A stretch of DNA of 64,000 bases from Omphiscola glabra (Eukaryota > Mollusca > Gastropoda > Lymnaeidae). The DNA lies in assembly GCA_964017045.1 (NCBI GenBank), contig OZ024802.1, positions 26,600,293 through 26,664,292 of the forward strand. The letters run 5' to 3'. Both the position numbers and the translations under genes were made by a program. Positions 10,401-19,348 of the stretch are shown piece after piece; position 1 is the stretch's first letter; every line of letters begins with the position of its first letter. The notes beneath the pieces are model-generated. The model worked only from the letters and a program-made list of their open reading frames with translations, searched no databases and was not told where the DNA came from.

Positions 10401-13302
10401 ATATTGTGAACATACCCGCCGGGTCCGGGCATATTGTGAACATACCCGCCGGGTCCGGGCATATTGTGAACATGCCCGCCGGGTCCGGACATATTGTGAA
10501 CATACCCACCGGGTCCGAACATATTGTGAACATGCCCGCCGGCCCGGGCAAATTGTGAACATACCCGCCGGGTCCGAACATATTGTGAACATGCCCGCCG
10601 GCCCGGGCAAATTGTGAACATAACCGCCGGGTCCGGGCATATTGTGAACATGCCCGCCGGGTCCGGACATATTGTGAACATACCCACCGGATCCCTATGC
10701 TTTAATTATAATTCCGAAAAACCAGAAACGTGTACCGCCCAATGGGGAAAAAATGAAAACTGCATGAATAGAACAAATAGGGATGATGAATACATCACAC
10801 GTGTAGGTTTCCCAACACAGGCAACATATAACTCTAACTCATAAACATACAAACCGGTCGCCCTATAAGCGTGATCGCAGAGTATTTTAATGAACATTTA
10901 TGCATCATCACGAGGAGACGGTCTTGGCCATTCTTCTTTTACGATTCCGTCACACAATAGAAAAAGCGTGTTAAGTGACTTTACCATTATTGAACTATCT
11001 TGCAGAATGTAGGACATGATCAACAACGAAAATAAGCATATGCATTATCATCAGTCAGCAAATGCAAGCTGACATAAATAGAGATAACAAAAAAATAGAA
11101 AGTTTCACGGGATTGACCAAAGATGTGCATCTTGATAAGACTTAGATAAATCACACAAAATAAAATAGTACATTATTATTGTCAGTGCTTAACAGTTTAA
11201 TTTTATTAGTATTATTAGCCTGTCTTATATAGTACAGTACCCCAGCCTAGGGCTCAGTGGTCTTATATAGCACAGTACCCCAGCCTAGGGCTCAGTGGTC
11301 TTATATAGCACAGTACCCCAGCCTAGGGCTCAGTGGTCTTATATAACTAAAGTTCTATTCGATTACACAAGTGAGCAATCGGTTCGTATTCGGTTACACT
11401 AGATACCAATGAATCCGTATTCGATTAAAACATTACCTATCGGCTACACTAGAGATCATTCAATCCGTATTCGATTAAAACATTACCTATCGGCTACACT
11501 AGAGATCATTCAATCCTCATTCGATTAAAATATTACCAATCACTTCGTATTGCGTTACCGTACATTCAAAAGTACAATCAGTTCATATTCGGCTCCACAT
11601 ACCAATCAATTCAGTTCGAATGGTTGAACAGCTGTGTCGTTATCCGATTTATTTCTTGACTTTGTTTCAGTCAGCTGTTCGTTACAAAAATTATAAGCGG
11701 TTATTTTTGGTTTAATGATATTTAAAAATCATGTATGTCTCTCCGTAGTTGCCCAAACGGCGGATAGAGCAACGGTACCACCAAAAAGTGACCTTTGGCT
11801 CATCGTCATCGCCAGCGTTGAAGGTGTCTGTATCGCTATCCTCGTGCTGGCTCAAATCGGTTGCTGTCTGAGGTTCAAAGGTGAGGTCAAATCTGGGAAA
11901 CTATAGAAGCGATAGACTGCCAACCCTCATTTTATTCTCGTCTAGGTGACATTGGGTTGAAGATGCTGTATAACAAAACTTCCGGATCCCACTGTACTAT
12001 ACGTCAGACATACGATATTTACGACGTTGGAGACAAATCCGTGACGAACGTGTGAGTTTGCGGTCCTGTTGCTACAGAGGGGGATCCCCGTTCACACCAG
12101 ATGCAATGCCAGTTTTAAAATAATTGTTTATAGTGGTTTATAATTGTAGGTTACTAACCTCTTTCAGTGAGATATGGTCTATCCATGTTACTGAACTGAA
12201 ATCTAGTACGCAACATAGCTTCGTATGCATTTAAGAACGTCAAAGAAAGACTAAATAACATTTGGGTGGCATACATTTTTATTATTTAATAATGTAAAAT
12301 ACACTGTAAAGTTTAGCTTTAAATAGACTTTGTTTAAACTTTGAATTTACAAAAAAAAACAAGCTGCCAAAACCAACAGTTGTGGCGACAACACTTGACA
12401 TATTTGCGCCTATTGCCGATGAATTCCAATCCGCAGCTCCTTAAAACCCATCGCTGAGTAGCCCTAGCAACCAGTAAAGTATCCCCCTTCAGAATCACGC
12501 ATAGTTACATCGCGAACACCTCTACAAACATAGGAGCCAGAATGATCAGTACATGGAGCCAGAATGATCAGTACATTGATCGTGGGTCCTCAAAATGTAG
12601 AAGAGGGAAACATTTTTAGTCACGAATTTCTAGACGAAGTACGCATAAAAATGTTACCCTTAATTTTCCTGAGACACGCGGCAAACACTAAACACTTCAA
12701 CAGATAAAGATGCAAAACATAAAAGTACTTTTAAACTGCTGATTAGATGAGTTTGTTTAATCAAATATTGCTTAGTTGTTAAGTGTTACGGGTTCAATAT
12801 TTTATGGCTGCACCCATTAGTACCCCGATACCAGAAGTGAGAGGTTGGGATTAAAAAACGATATAAAATATTATTGTTAAGCTTGTAAGACAAAATGAGG
12901 TATCAAATGAAAGATAACTGAATGTACTATACGTTTGTAATCTTAATTCTTCAGTTTTACTAAAATAAACTACCACAAAGGACATCAGAATGGCATTGAG
13001 TCTAATGGTACCCGCGTTCGAATGGCGGTGTTGCATGTCTGGGTCCATTTTGACTCAACGATTTTAACAACCCACCCCCCGGGCTCAGAGTTACTTCGTT
13101 GTTCTTTTCTTCTTACCTGGTATAACAATGTAAGAAGAGATGCTTTCGTATAATGGTTCATAGAATTATTTATTTGACTTTAATACTCAAGGTAACTTAT
13201 TTATTGGTTAGTTTATTTTCTTCCGCTTTTCTCAATCCAGCTATGAAACAAAAGTACAAGCCGGTACACCACTCAGCAAAATGCGAGTCGGCCCTATTGT
13301 AG
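869..13302 (+). CDS. Gene A: membrane-anchored ADAMTS/MIG-17-like metalloprotease (3' part; 5' exons outside window)
   Basis: Predicted secretory-pathway zinc endopeptidase of the M12B (adamalysin/ADAMTS) type, anchored at the cell surface. Exons by homology to genes B and C: 869-939, 1308-1419, 3375-3545, 6315-6453, 7839-7970, 8498-8543, 8762-8896, 11749-11880, 13241-13302. All junctions are GT-AG, the phases equal those of B and C, and the joined 1000 nt stay open to TAG. Order: end of the catalytic domain with HELAHSLSAQHD and Met-turn YIMAP, disintegrin-like/Cys-rich module (GLPGLKY, LPGTPCDDGK, LCLRGEC), six-cysteine PLAC-like module, transmembrane helix, 20-residue tail. There are no thrombospondin repeats. 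Signal peptide, prodomain and the start of the catalytic domain lie left of the window. Introns are swollen by tandem arrays that are single-copy in gene B. Family assignment is established knowledge; substrate is unknown. Confidence 0.85.
1308..1419 (+). CDS. Gene A exon 9: zinc-binding HELAH
   Basis: 112 nt, the same length as in B and C. Ends in AAHELAH plus two bases of the next codon, giving two Zn-ligand histidines and the general-base Glu. The donor at 1420 (cag/gtaaga) is the first of four tandemly repeated donors. Confidence 0.9.
1395..1573 (+). repeat. 40-bp array spanning the exon 9 donor of gene A
   Basis: The end of exon 9, the donor and the first intron bases are repeated. Donor-like sites are at 1420, 1461, 1501 and 1541 (gtaaga, gtaaga, gtacaa, gtaaga), each preceded by a degenerate copy of the HELA codons. 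Use of the later donors would run into the in-frame TAA directly after the first cacag or shift the frame. Confidence 0.85.
1811..1990. mobile_element. hAT-like MITE with perfect 8-bp target duplication
   Basis: Imperfect terminal inverted repeats cagaggcgtagctag and (inverted) caggcgcgtatcttag. The 8-bp direct repeat gaacgatg flanks both ends (1803-1810 and 1991-1998). It has no coding capacity and lies in intron 9 of gene A. Confidence 0.75.
2272..2789. mobile_element. hAT-like non-autonomous element, 518 bp
   Basis: Termini cagaggtccccaaactt and (inverted) cagtgattcccaaagtgg. Perfect 8-bp target duplication ctctaata at 2264-2271 and 2790-2797. It is non-coding and lies in intron 9 of gene A. 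Confidence 0.85.
3375..3545 (+). CDS. Gene A exon 10: third Zn ligand and Met-turn
   Basis: 171 nt. Begins SLSAQHDG, which supplies the third histidine and the following Asp, then the Met-turn YIMAP, and ends FFQKLIRT before donor gtaagc. It is nearly identical to gene B exon 10. Confidence 0.9.
4350..4400. repeat. (TA)n(GA)n microsatellite
   Basis: Dinucleotide TA run followed by a GA run in intron 10 of gene A, directly left of a MITE. Confidence 0.9.
4411..4666. mobile_element. Mutator-like MITE with internal hairpin
   Basis: Terminal inverted repeats share ccggaaatttgatcgaaag. A direct repeat cagcgggaac flanks the element (4401-4410 and 4667-4676), which suits a 9-10 bp Mutator-type duplication. 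Around 4527-4592 an inverted repeat built on tgcgttcaaaaagaaatttg forms a strong hairpin. A partial copy is at about 37227-37402. Confidence 0.7.
5535..6310 (+). repeat. 12-bp array (ggcatgttttat)n abutting a 3' splice site
   Basis: About 64 copies of a 12-bp unit with C/T and G/T/A variants. The array ends four bases before the acceptor of gene A exon 11. All frames are open because the unit is a multiple of three without a stop. Gene B lacks this array. Confidence 0.95.
6315..6453 (+). CDS. Gene A exon 11: disintegrin-like module, first half
   Basis: 139 nt encoding DGASCLTGQLP...GLPGLKYPAQAQCRM...VCY, the LPGxxYxxxxQC pattern of ADAMTS disintegrin-like domains. The acceptor tag at 6312-6314 directly abuts a 12-bp tandem array. 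Confidence 0.88.
6572..6738. mobile_element. hAT-like MITE, 167 bp, perfect 8-bp target duplication
   Basis: Termini cagggccggccttagg and (inverted) cagggccaaccctaaca. Direct repeat gtcttaag at 6564-6571 and 6739-6746. It lies in intron 11 of gene A. Confidence 0.85.
6824..7303 (+). repeat. 48-bp minisatellite, ten units, intron 11 of gene A
   Basis: Ten nearly identical 48-bp units (core attgccgtgacggagtgttg). Variants cagt/caat and gctt/gcct partition along the array. The open frames across it are a consequence of the unit length. Confidence 0.95.
7839..7970 (+). CDS. Gene A exon 12: disintegrin-like module, second half
   Basis: 132 nt, phase 0 to 0. Encodes SSLCMTIWCKY...IPLPGTPCDDGK. 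The IWC...GTPC...GK pattern is typical of ADAMTS proteins. Confidence 0.88.
8220..8420 (+). repeat. 25-bp array, eight units, intron 12 of gene A
   Basis: Unit attaaatagtgtatagtttg plus aacat. Gene B intron 12 holds one single unit at about 36410-36435 in the same context, so the array arose in gene A after duplication. Confidence 0.95.
8498..8543 (+). CDS. Gene A exon 13: LCLRGECV
   Basis: 46-nt exon between ccaaccag and gtaagc. It supplies the CxxGxC that closes the disintegrin-like module. Gene B exon 13 has the same length and phase. Confidence 0.85.
8762..8896 (+). CDS. Gene A exon 14: PLAC-like six-cysteine module
   Basis: 135 nt. Cysteine spacing is C-x9-C-x10-C-x8-CC-x2-C, ending FKRYCCESCSARHKALE, as in PLAC (protease and lacunin) domains. 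Gene B and C exons are also 135 nt and end at the homologous donor. Here the donor at 8897 (gtgaga) is the first of 26 regularly spaced donors, so the true exon end is ambiguous. Confidence 0.8.
8762..10140 (+). CDS. Alternative reading of gene A exon 14: PLAC-like module plus 26 Thr-rich repeats
   Basis: If the first donor is skipped, the frame stays open through 26 units of 16 residues (core ENLPNKTATTAKLIER with K/T, A/T and L/S variants) to TAG at 10138-10140. Each of the 24 regular units carries an N-x-T sequon (NKT or NTT) and a run of Thr, so the product would be a heavily glycosylated stalk or secreted tail. Splicing from any internal c/gtgag donor keeps phase 1 and can join the transmembrane exon at 11749. 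Gene C has a Thr/Ser/Pro-rich stalk at the same position. Against this, the differences among regular units are all amino-acid changing, and a repeat of 48 bp is open automatically, so openness alone is weak evidence. Confidence 0.4.
8897..10137 (+). repeat. 48-bp array repeating a 5' splice site, 26 units
   Basis: Each unit starts with gtgagaaccttcccaa or a variant, so a GTGAG donor recurs at 8897 + 48k for k = 0 to 24, and gtaag at 10097. Twenty-four units are regular and the last two are diverged. Units 5-12 are repeated as units 13-20 (384-bp higher-order duplication). Gene B has one single homologous unit after the equivalent donor at 36945. Confidence 0.95.
10330..10695 (+). repeat. 30-bp array, about 12 units, intron 14 of gene A
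   Basis: Core gggtccgggcatattgtgaa plus catacccgcc. Gene B has one single related unit near 37140-37172 (catacccgttggatcccta), so this is another gene A specific expansion. Confidence 0.9.
11221..11340 (+). repeat. Short tandem triplication
   Basis: Three copies of a roughly 41-bp unit containing acagtaccccagcctagggc, in intron 14 of gene A. It is followed to about 11600 by a looser repeat of attcgattaaaacattacc, also seen near 37660-37760 in gene B. Confidence 0.85.
11749..11880 (+). CDS. Gene A exon 15: transmembrane helix
   Basis: 132 nt. A short Thr-containing juxtamembrane stretch is followed by LWLIVIASVEGVCIAILVLA and QIGCCLRFK. Single-pass type I orientation is expected. A Glu lies within the hydrophobic segment and is conserved in gene B. 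Confidence 0.85.
13241..13302 (+). CDS. Gene A last exon: cytoplasmic tail and stop
   Basis: Acceptor ccag, then AMKQKYKPVHHSAKCESALL and TAG. It aligns with the gene B tail (AMKRKYKSV...PSAL) and the start of the gene C tail (AMKRR). Confidence 0.8.
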
Positions 13303-15176
13303 GCTGACAAGGGTGCGTTCATGCATATGGTGCAGAGCTCAAGAAGAAGGCCGTAGATCCAGACCGGAGCTGAAGAGAGGAAATCAAAGAATTGCAGTGG
13401 AGCTAAGGATATGGAAATAAGAGATTTCGATCGGAGCCCAAGATGATATGTGAATAATTTGGAGTGGTGCTCAATTTCGAAAGGGACCTTGGATGGGAAA
13501 CCATAAATTTCTACTGGTGCTCAAAGATGGAATTCACAGAATCTTTGGGGGGGGGGGCAGTTTGGAGCTCAAAGATGGAATTCACAGAATCTTTGGGGGG
13601 GGGGGGCAGTTTGGAGCTCAAAGATGGAATTCACAGAATCTTGGGAGGGGGGGCAGTTTGGAGCTCAAAGATGGAATTCACAGAATCTTGGGGGGGGGGG
13701 CAGTTTGGAGCTCAAAGATGGAATTCACAGAATCTTGGGGGGGGGGGGGGCAGTTTGGAGCTCAAGATGGAAATCAGAAAAAACATAGCCTGGAAACCAA
13801 AAGACAAAACGAATACAATTATAACGGGTTTGATAAGAGAAATCATGTAGTGGATCTCTTGAAAAGAATGTGTTCATTTACTTGGAGTGCATCTTATTGG
13901 AATTGATCAAATGGTTCGTTTTGGTTCAGAGTTAACTCATTTTATCGGTGACCCATAGCTTGCACGGTTTGCTAATCTGTTGAAATGACATAAGGGCATG
14001 AGTTTTTAAACTTTTGCTTATCCTCAACCTAAAACTCAGTCGTTGATGAATTAATTATTTGATGTATTAGTTATTTGATGAATTATTTATTTGATGAATT
14101 AACTAATTGATGAATTAGTCAACTAATGAATAAGTTACAAGATGAATTAGTAATTTGATGAATTTATTTTGATGAATTATTTATTTGATGGATTTGTTAT
14201 TTAGTTGATTTTTTTATGAGATGAATTATTTATTTGATTGATTTATGAATGATGAATGAGTTTTTTGATGAATTAGTTATTTGATGAATTAGTTATTTGA
14301 TGAATTTGTTATTTGATGATTTAATTTATTTGATGAATTAGTTAATTGATGAATTACTTATTTGATGAATTATTTATTTGATGAATTATTTATTTGATGA
14401 ATTAGTTAATTGATGACTTAGTTAATTTATGAATTAGTTAATTGATGAATTACTTATTTGATGAGTTTATACTATCATGAATTAGTAATTTGATGAATTT
14501 ATTTTGATGAATTATTTATTTGATGGATTTGTTATTTAGTTGATTTTTATTTGATGAATTAGTTATTTGATGGCTCATTATTAGATGAATTATTCAATTA
14601 TTTGATGGATTTGCGAATGATGAATGAGTTTTTTGATGAATTAGTTAATTAATGAATAAATTATTAGATTAATTAGTTATTCAATGACTTGTTTTAGTTG
14701 ATGGAATTGTTCTTTGAAAGGAATTGTCATTTGATGGATTAGTTCCTTAATGGTTAATTATTTGATGGATTGGTTATTTGACGGCTTGGTTATTTGATCG
14801 ATTGGTTATTTGATCGATTGGTTATTTGATCGATTGGTTATTTGATTTATTGTGAATGATGAATTGATCATTTAATGGATTAGGTGAATGGGGAATTTAA
14901 TTTGAATGAACATTTTGTGCAATTTGGAAATAAATCCGTAATCACTATTTACGTTTGCGTAACTTGAGTGTGTAACTTGAATGTGTAACTTGAATGTGTA
15001 ACTTGAATGTGTAACTTGAATGTGTAACTTGAGTGTGTAACTTGAATGTGTAACTTGAATGTGTAACTTGAATGTGTAACTTAAGTGAATGAAAATGAAC
15101 TTGATTATAATATTTAAATTCAATCAATGGCCTCGTATTACTAACATTCGATTATTTCTAAAAATGCACCCAATAT
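13303..15176. repeat. 3' flank of gene A: tandem arrays, no gene seen
   Basis: Five roughly 49-bp units with a G-run and gatggaattcacagaatc (about 13525-13765). A loose gatgaattagttatttg array follows (about 14040-14870), then a 13-bp taacttgaatgtg array (about 14953-15085). The sequence just after the stop and the start of the gatgaatta repeat resemble the gene B 3' flank (38932-39440), so the gene duplication reached past the stop codon. Confidence 0.8.
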
Positions 15177-15646
15177 TGTAGCGAACCTTGCTCGTCTCTG
15201 CTCTCTAATTAATTTGCGACCTTGTACACCCTGTCTCTCGTGTGCACCAATACGACAAAACAACGATGGTTATAGTCTTTGAACATTTATTGGTCTCATC
15301 CTTTGTTTTCACTTTCTCTCGCTCTCTCTGTCGTACTCCACTTCGACTGTCACGGTCCCTCTCTAACTCCCGTCCGTCCACCTGCCTGCCCGGCTGAGTC
15401 CTCCTCTAGTCCGTCCGACTGTCTCTTTTATAATCCCAAGTTCCCAGGGCCCCATTCCCCTTCTTATGTAACACACCGCGTAATAGGTCATAAACCAACG
15501 CTGCCATTCCGTCGCGGGCAATCTGACAAGCTTGACACTTTGTTTGGTCAGTTGGTCTTAGGTCATAAAACCAACGCCATCATCCCTTACGGGTCGACTA
15601 TTTTCTGGACACTACCTACACAGACTACAGGTCTGGACACGCCACA
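15177..15646 (-). repeat. 3' LTR (minus-strand element)
   Basis: 470 bp, starting tgtagcgaacc and ending cacgccaca in plus orientation. It matches 18260-18729. ORFs inside it are chance. Confidence 0.92.
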
Positions 15647-16348
15647 ATACCCCCAACCAACAAAACAATGTCGTCCCGACATTACGTAACATCCTCACTA
15701 CTATTACGGGTGACTGATCTCTAAATGGCTTTAAGTGACTTAGACCTTCAGCTCTCATTTGAAAACAGTACAGAGTAATGTACGCTACGTCATCCCATTT
15801 ACGGTCTCCTAAACGGTTCTGGTCAAGGTCAGATTCAACTTGCGTCACAGTCGGAGCATTTATACATTCACACAGTCAGACAATTAGGGTAGAACAAGGA
15901 ATGATACATAATTTTGAAAATCAGCGAAAAGTAAAACATTTAGAAAATCAATTAACAGGCAGTGACACATTATGACATAAAGTTGAAAACTAAATTAACC
16001 AGCTAATCAAAAATCATAATGACAACATGTCTAGTAAAATGCCAGAACCGTCTAAAGGTCCAAATGCAGGAAAAATAATTGGTTACAAAAACACTTTAAC
16101 TAACTCAAACCCTTCATTCTTAAAGGTCATACGAGGTCACCAAGAAAAACATGTTATAAAATTAAACAATCTTTCGACCGCAAATTAAAATTAATCATTA
16201 CATGATTAGAACATTATCCATGTATACATTTCTCCAACCGTCACCCTCTGGTGCCTCGAGAAAAATAACCATCAACATTAATTCACTATAAATCTATTTA
16301 TACAAAAAATGTCATGCTATACGATGAATCTAAGTGTCCCAGAACACA

Positions 16349-18154
16349 CTACGCTTCCTGCAGAACTCGTGGAATCTCCGGAGTGGTTCCCATCAAATTG
16401 TCTCTTAGGCAAGCTGTTTGTAACTTTAAAATCCAGTCTGGTGGATCATTGTCATAATGCTTCATCCTATTGTGGCCTTCATGATGAATAATTTTGCATG
16501 TCATTCTTCCCTCTCCTTGAATCTCGAATAAATTATTACGTAGCTTTCGACTGATGACACGAGGACCACACCACTTATTAATTGTGCTCAACTTCTGATT
16601 TCGACTCACTTTGTTCGTTGAGTCTGAACACTGGACTACGTCACCCACGTTGAAAAGGCGCACTAATGCTCGAGCATTGGGGTCACTTTTCTGTCGCTTC
16701 ACTGGTCCATCTGGAATTGCCTCCATTTTCTCCCACTTAGAATTGACCTCACCACATAACTGGATTGATTTATTACTCACATTCCTGAGCTTCGTCGATG
16801 GCGAGGCCATCTCAGGACGGGGTAACACGTTAACCTGGACAGGGGCCATGCTTGTCCACTGGCTTTTACCTGGACGCTGTCTTTTGTTGTGTGTGGTGAC
16901 CGTGTTCACTCTCAAACTGAATGGTGCTGAGAACTGGGGACGTTCGGGCGCACTGAAATACCTTTTATCTGGCGTATTCTTTGCACTCGGATATTTAGCC
17001 ACAATCGGCACATTGTGAGAACCCAAGCTCAGTCCTTGGCTGACTGAGAAAGAAAAATTGTAATGACTCAAAAACTCAAAACCCAAGTACCCGTCTTCTG
17101 CTATATCTGCCACATATACTGTCCAGGGATACACTTCATCTCCAATCAATAATTTAATGTCACTCACCCCATAAAGATTCACTGGTGCTCCAGTTGCTGT
17201 CTGTAGATTCACGGGTGAGAAATGATGATGAATCTTAGGTCGCTGATGTGGAATTTCAAAAAATCGTTTTCTCGAAATAACGGTCACCGCCGCACCTGTG
17301 TCCATTAGAAACTCTGTCCTAACACCACACACTTTCACAGGCACAAACACAGCACTAGGACGAATGTTTTGACCATTTGATGAAATGTGATTTAGTTTCA
17401 GCCGATCAGTAATTTCTCCTCCTTTGCTCCTGTTTGGACAATTACGGCCAATCTGACCGATTCGGTCACACACGAAACACCTTGGTTCCGCCCTCCGAAC
17501 ACCTCCCGTTTCTCTTGCCGGCTGGTTGACTGACTCCCTCTGCCATGTGATGAATGCTCTAAAGTCCTCTCTCAGACCACTTATTTCTCTGGTAAAGTGG
17601 TCTGTACCTATTGACGCCACTTTCTGCCCAGGCACACACACGTTGTCCCTGAGATTTATTATCTGGTCGAGGGCAGCTCTTGCTTTGTCTACTGTGGGAG
17701 GAACTGACATAGTGCCAACTTGTGTCACCATAGACTGGTCCGGCAGCCCACGCAGAAACTGTTTGAATCCAATGGCATCGCGTGTAGCCTGGTCTGCCGT
17801 TGGAAAACTTTTCGCTACCAATTTCTTGATGTCAGTAGCATACTCTGTACTTGTCTCGGATTTCAGAAATGTGCGTTTTTCCAAAACATTTTGGAAAAAT
17901 GCTGGCGTTCTGTGGTCTCTGAATCGATTCGCCAGGGCATCTTTAAATTCAACGTACGTCTCTCTCTCAGCTTCACCTAACTCACTGAAAGCAAATTCAG
18001 CCGCAGCGTCTTTCAATGCAAAGCTGAGATAAAAGAGTTTCTCTTCCTCACTCCACTTGAAAAATTTAGCAGACGTTTCGAACTGGATGATGAACGTGTG
18101 CCATGTTGAAGTGCCACTGTATGTCGGGAGGTTGTTTAAGTGCTGTGAATTCAT
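16349..18154 (-). CDS. Gag-protease-integrase-tail fusion ORF of the LTR element
   Basis: 601-residue uninterrupted ORF. Residues 1-220 are gag-like (capsid-type helices). Residues 226-239 are a CCHC-like knuckle (CFVCDRIGQIGRNC) in which the His position is Gln. Residues 285-287 are DTG of a retropepsin (FLMDTGAAVTVIS), with the flap/core YLGFEFL near 356-362. Residues 420-480 are low complexity. Residues 500-565 resemble the C-terminal tail of Gypsy-type integrases (GDVV...KL...WCGPRVISRKL...FEIQ). Polymerase and integrase core are absent without loss of frame. It is a structural protein of a retrotransposon, not a host gene. Confidence 0.85.
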   Translation of the reverse strand: MNSQHLNNLPTYSGTSTWHTFIIQFETSAKFFKWSEEEKLFYLSFALKDAAAEFAFSELGEAERETYVEFKDALANRFRDHRTPAFFQNVLEKRTFLKSETSTEYATDIKKLVAKSFPTADQATRDAIGFKQFLRGLPDQSMVTQVGTMSVPPTVDKARAALDQIINLRDNVCVPGQKVASIGTDHFTREISGLREDFRAFITWQRESVNQPARETGGVRRAEPRCFVCDRIGQIGRNCPNRSKGGEITDRLKLNHISSNGQNIRPSAVFVPVKVCGVRTEFLMDTGAAVTVISRKRFFEIPHQRPKIHHHFSPVNLQTATGAPVNLYGVSDIKLLIGDEVYPWTVYVADIAEDGYLGFEFLSHYNFSFSVSQGLSLGSHNVPIVAKYPSAKNTPDKRYFSAPERPQFSAPFSLRVNTVTTHNKRQRPGKSQWTSMAPVQVNVLPRPEMASPSTKLRNVSNKSIQLCGEVNSKWEKMEAIPDGPVKRQKSDPNARALVRLFNVGDVVQCSDSTNKVSRNQKLSTINKWCGPRVISRKLRNNLFEIQGEGRMTCKIIHHEGHNRMKHYDNDPPDWILKLQTACLRDNLMGTTPEIPRVLQEA

Positions 18155-18238
18155 TGTTCTTGATGCAGTTGCTCCGCTCCTTGTACTTTTGATCTCAGGC
18201 TAAAAATGTTTGTCTCTTCGGAGTCGTTGCAAGGTTTA

Positions 18239-18258
18239 GAATCCCACCGCTGCCACCA
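18239..18258 (-). other. Primer binding site for tRNA-Leu
   Basis: The plus strand reads gaatcccaccgctgccacca, which is the 3' end of a canonical eukaryotic tRNA-Leu including CCA. The minus strand is therefore its complement, one base inside the 5' LTR, as expected for a reverse-transcription primer site. Confidence 0.85.
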
Positions 18259-18259
18259 T

Positions 18260-18729
18260 TGTAGCGAACCTTGCTCGTCTCTGCTCTCTAATTAATTTGC
18301 GACCTTGTACACCCTGTCTCTCGTGTGCACCAATACGACAAAACAACGATGGTTATAGTCTTTGAACATTTATTGGTCTCATCCTTTGTTTTCACTTTCT
18401 CTCGCTCTCTCTGTCGTACTCCACTTCGACTGTCACGGTCCCTCTCTAACTCCCGTCCGTCCACCTGCCTGCCCGGCTGAGTCCTCCTCTAGTCCGTCCG
18501 ACTGTCTCTTTTATAATCCCAAGTTCCCAGGGCCCCATTCCCCTTCTTATGTAACACACCGCGTAATAGGTCATAAACCAACGCTGCCATTCCGTCGCGG
18601 GCAATCTGACAAGCTTGACACTTTGTTTGGTCAGTTGGTCTTAGGTCATAAAACCAACGCCATCATCCCTTACGGGTCGACTATTTTCTGGACACTACCT
18701 ACACAGACTACAGGTCTGGACACGCCACA
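18260..18729 (-). repeat. 5' LTR (minus-strand element)
   Basis: 470 bp, matching 15177-15646. The target duplication atat follows directly. Confidence 0.92.
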
Positions 18730-18798
18730 ATATCTATGACAAAACGTTAGAGTTTGTGGAAGAAGTTTACTCTGTTCCAGAGCTCAAATATTATATGA

Positions 18799-19190
18799 CT
18801 AGCGAGAACCCGGCATGCGTTGCATGCCACTCAATGAAAAAAGTGTTTGTGTTTTAATTAAGTTTTAAAGTAATTTTTAAATAGAAAATATTTATTGTTT
18901 TTTTTCCGTCTAGTGCGTACACAAATAAATTAGAAGTTTTTTTCAACGCGTGAGCAGGCAACATATAGCTGTCCCCGTGAGAAGCGTGTACTTTCAAAAT
19001 TTAGTCCACACACTTGTAGCGATTGATCCACCCACGCAGTAGCTCTGTTTTAAATTATATTTATTATTTTTAAAATAAGGCCCCTTGCCCCAAACGTAAA
19101 ATTTTAAAATGGTTGTACTTATGTCACACACAAACTGAAATGTCGTTTGTATTTGATTGATTTCTAGTCACCTATGCAATAGCACTGATT
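18799..19190 (-). mobile_element. Helitron 3' end with helicase C-terminal remnant
   Basis: On the minus strand the element ends in CTAG (18799-18802) followed by host T, preceded by a 7-bp-stem hairpin ggcatgc/gcatgcc (18812-18828) nine bases inside, the standard Helitron 3' terminus. Further in (about 18880-19035, minus) broken frames read SLQVCGLNFESTRFSHG, then in another frame QLYVACSRVEK, then TSNLFVYALDG, matching the C terminus of Helitron Pif1-type helicases. At least two frameshifts make it non-functional. A roughly 140-bp AT-rich unit repeated at about 19020 and 19155, and partly at 20630, may be part of the same element. Confidence 0.75.
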
Positions 19191-19348
19191 GAAATTATAT
19201 TTGTATAGCTCATATAAGAAAAAAAATAATTTGGGGCTCCGGCCCGAAAAGGAATATTTCAAAATGGATAAGCTAATTCAGAAACCATTTGTACAGAACG
19301 TTTTATCGCAATCGGATGAATGGTATAGGAACGTATACGAAAATTATG

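Larger units (their letters stand above)
15177..18729 (-). mobile_element. LTR retrotransposon, non-autonomous deletion derivative
   Basis: Two 470-bp LTRs (15177-15646 and 18260-18729), bounded by TG...CA, look essentially identical and are flanked by a 4-bp target duplication atat (15173-15176 and 18730-18733). On the minus strand the 5' LTR is 18260-18729. A primer binding site at 18239-18258 and a purine-rich tract inside the 3' LTR follow the normal order. The single ORF holds gag, protease and an integrase-like tail, with no reverse transcriptase, RNase H or integrase core. Near-identical LTRs imply a recent insertion, which must have been mobilised in trans. Confidence 0.92.

Noticed and set aside
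11941..12060. Extra exon of gene A after tctcgtctag (11950)
   Set aside because: The homologous stretch of gene B (about 38530-38695) has no conserved frame. Direct joining of exon 15 to the final exon preserves phase in all three genes.
15279..15689. 136-codon plus-strand frame (and 18362-18739)
   Set aside because: Lies within the LTRs and occurs twice for that reason. Chance frame in non-coding LTR sequence.
17526..18032. Plus-strand frames of 86-168 codons
   Set aside because: Shadows of the minus-strand gag-protease ORF.
18239..18258. tRNA-Leu gene fragment
   Set aside because: Only the last 20 bases including CCA, placed one base from an LTR. It is a primer binding site.
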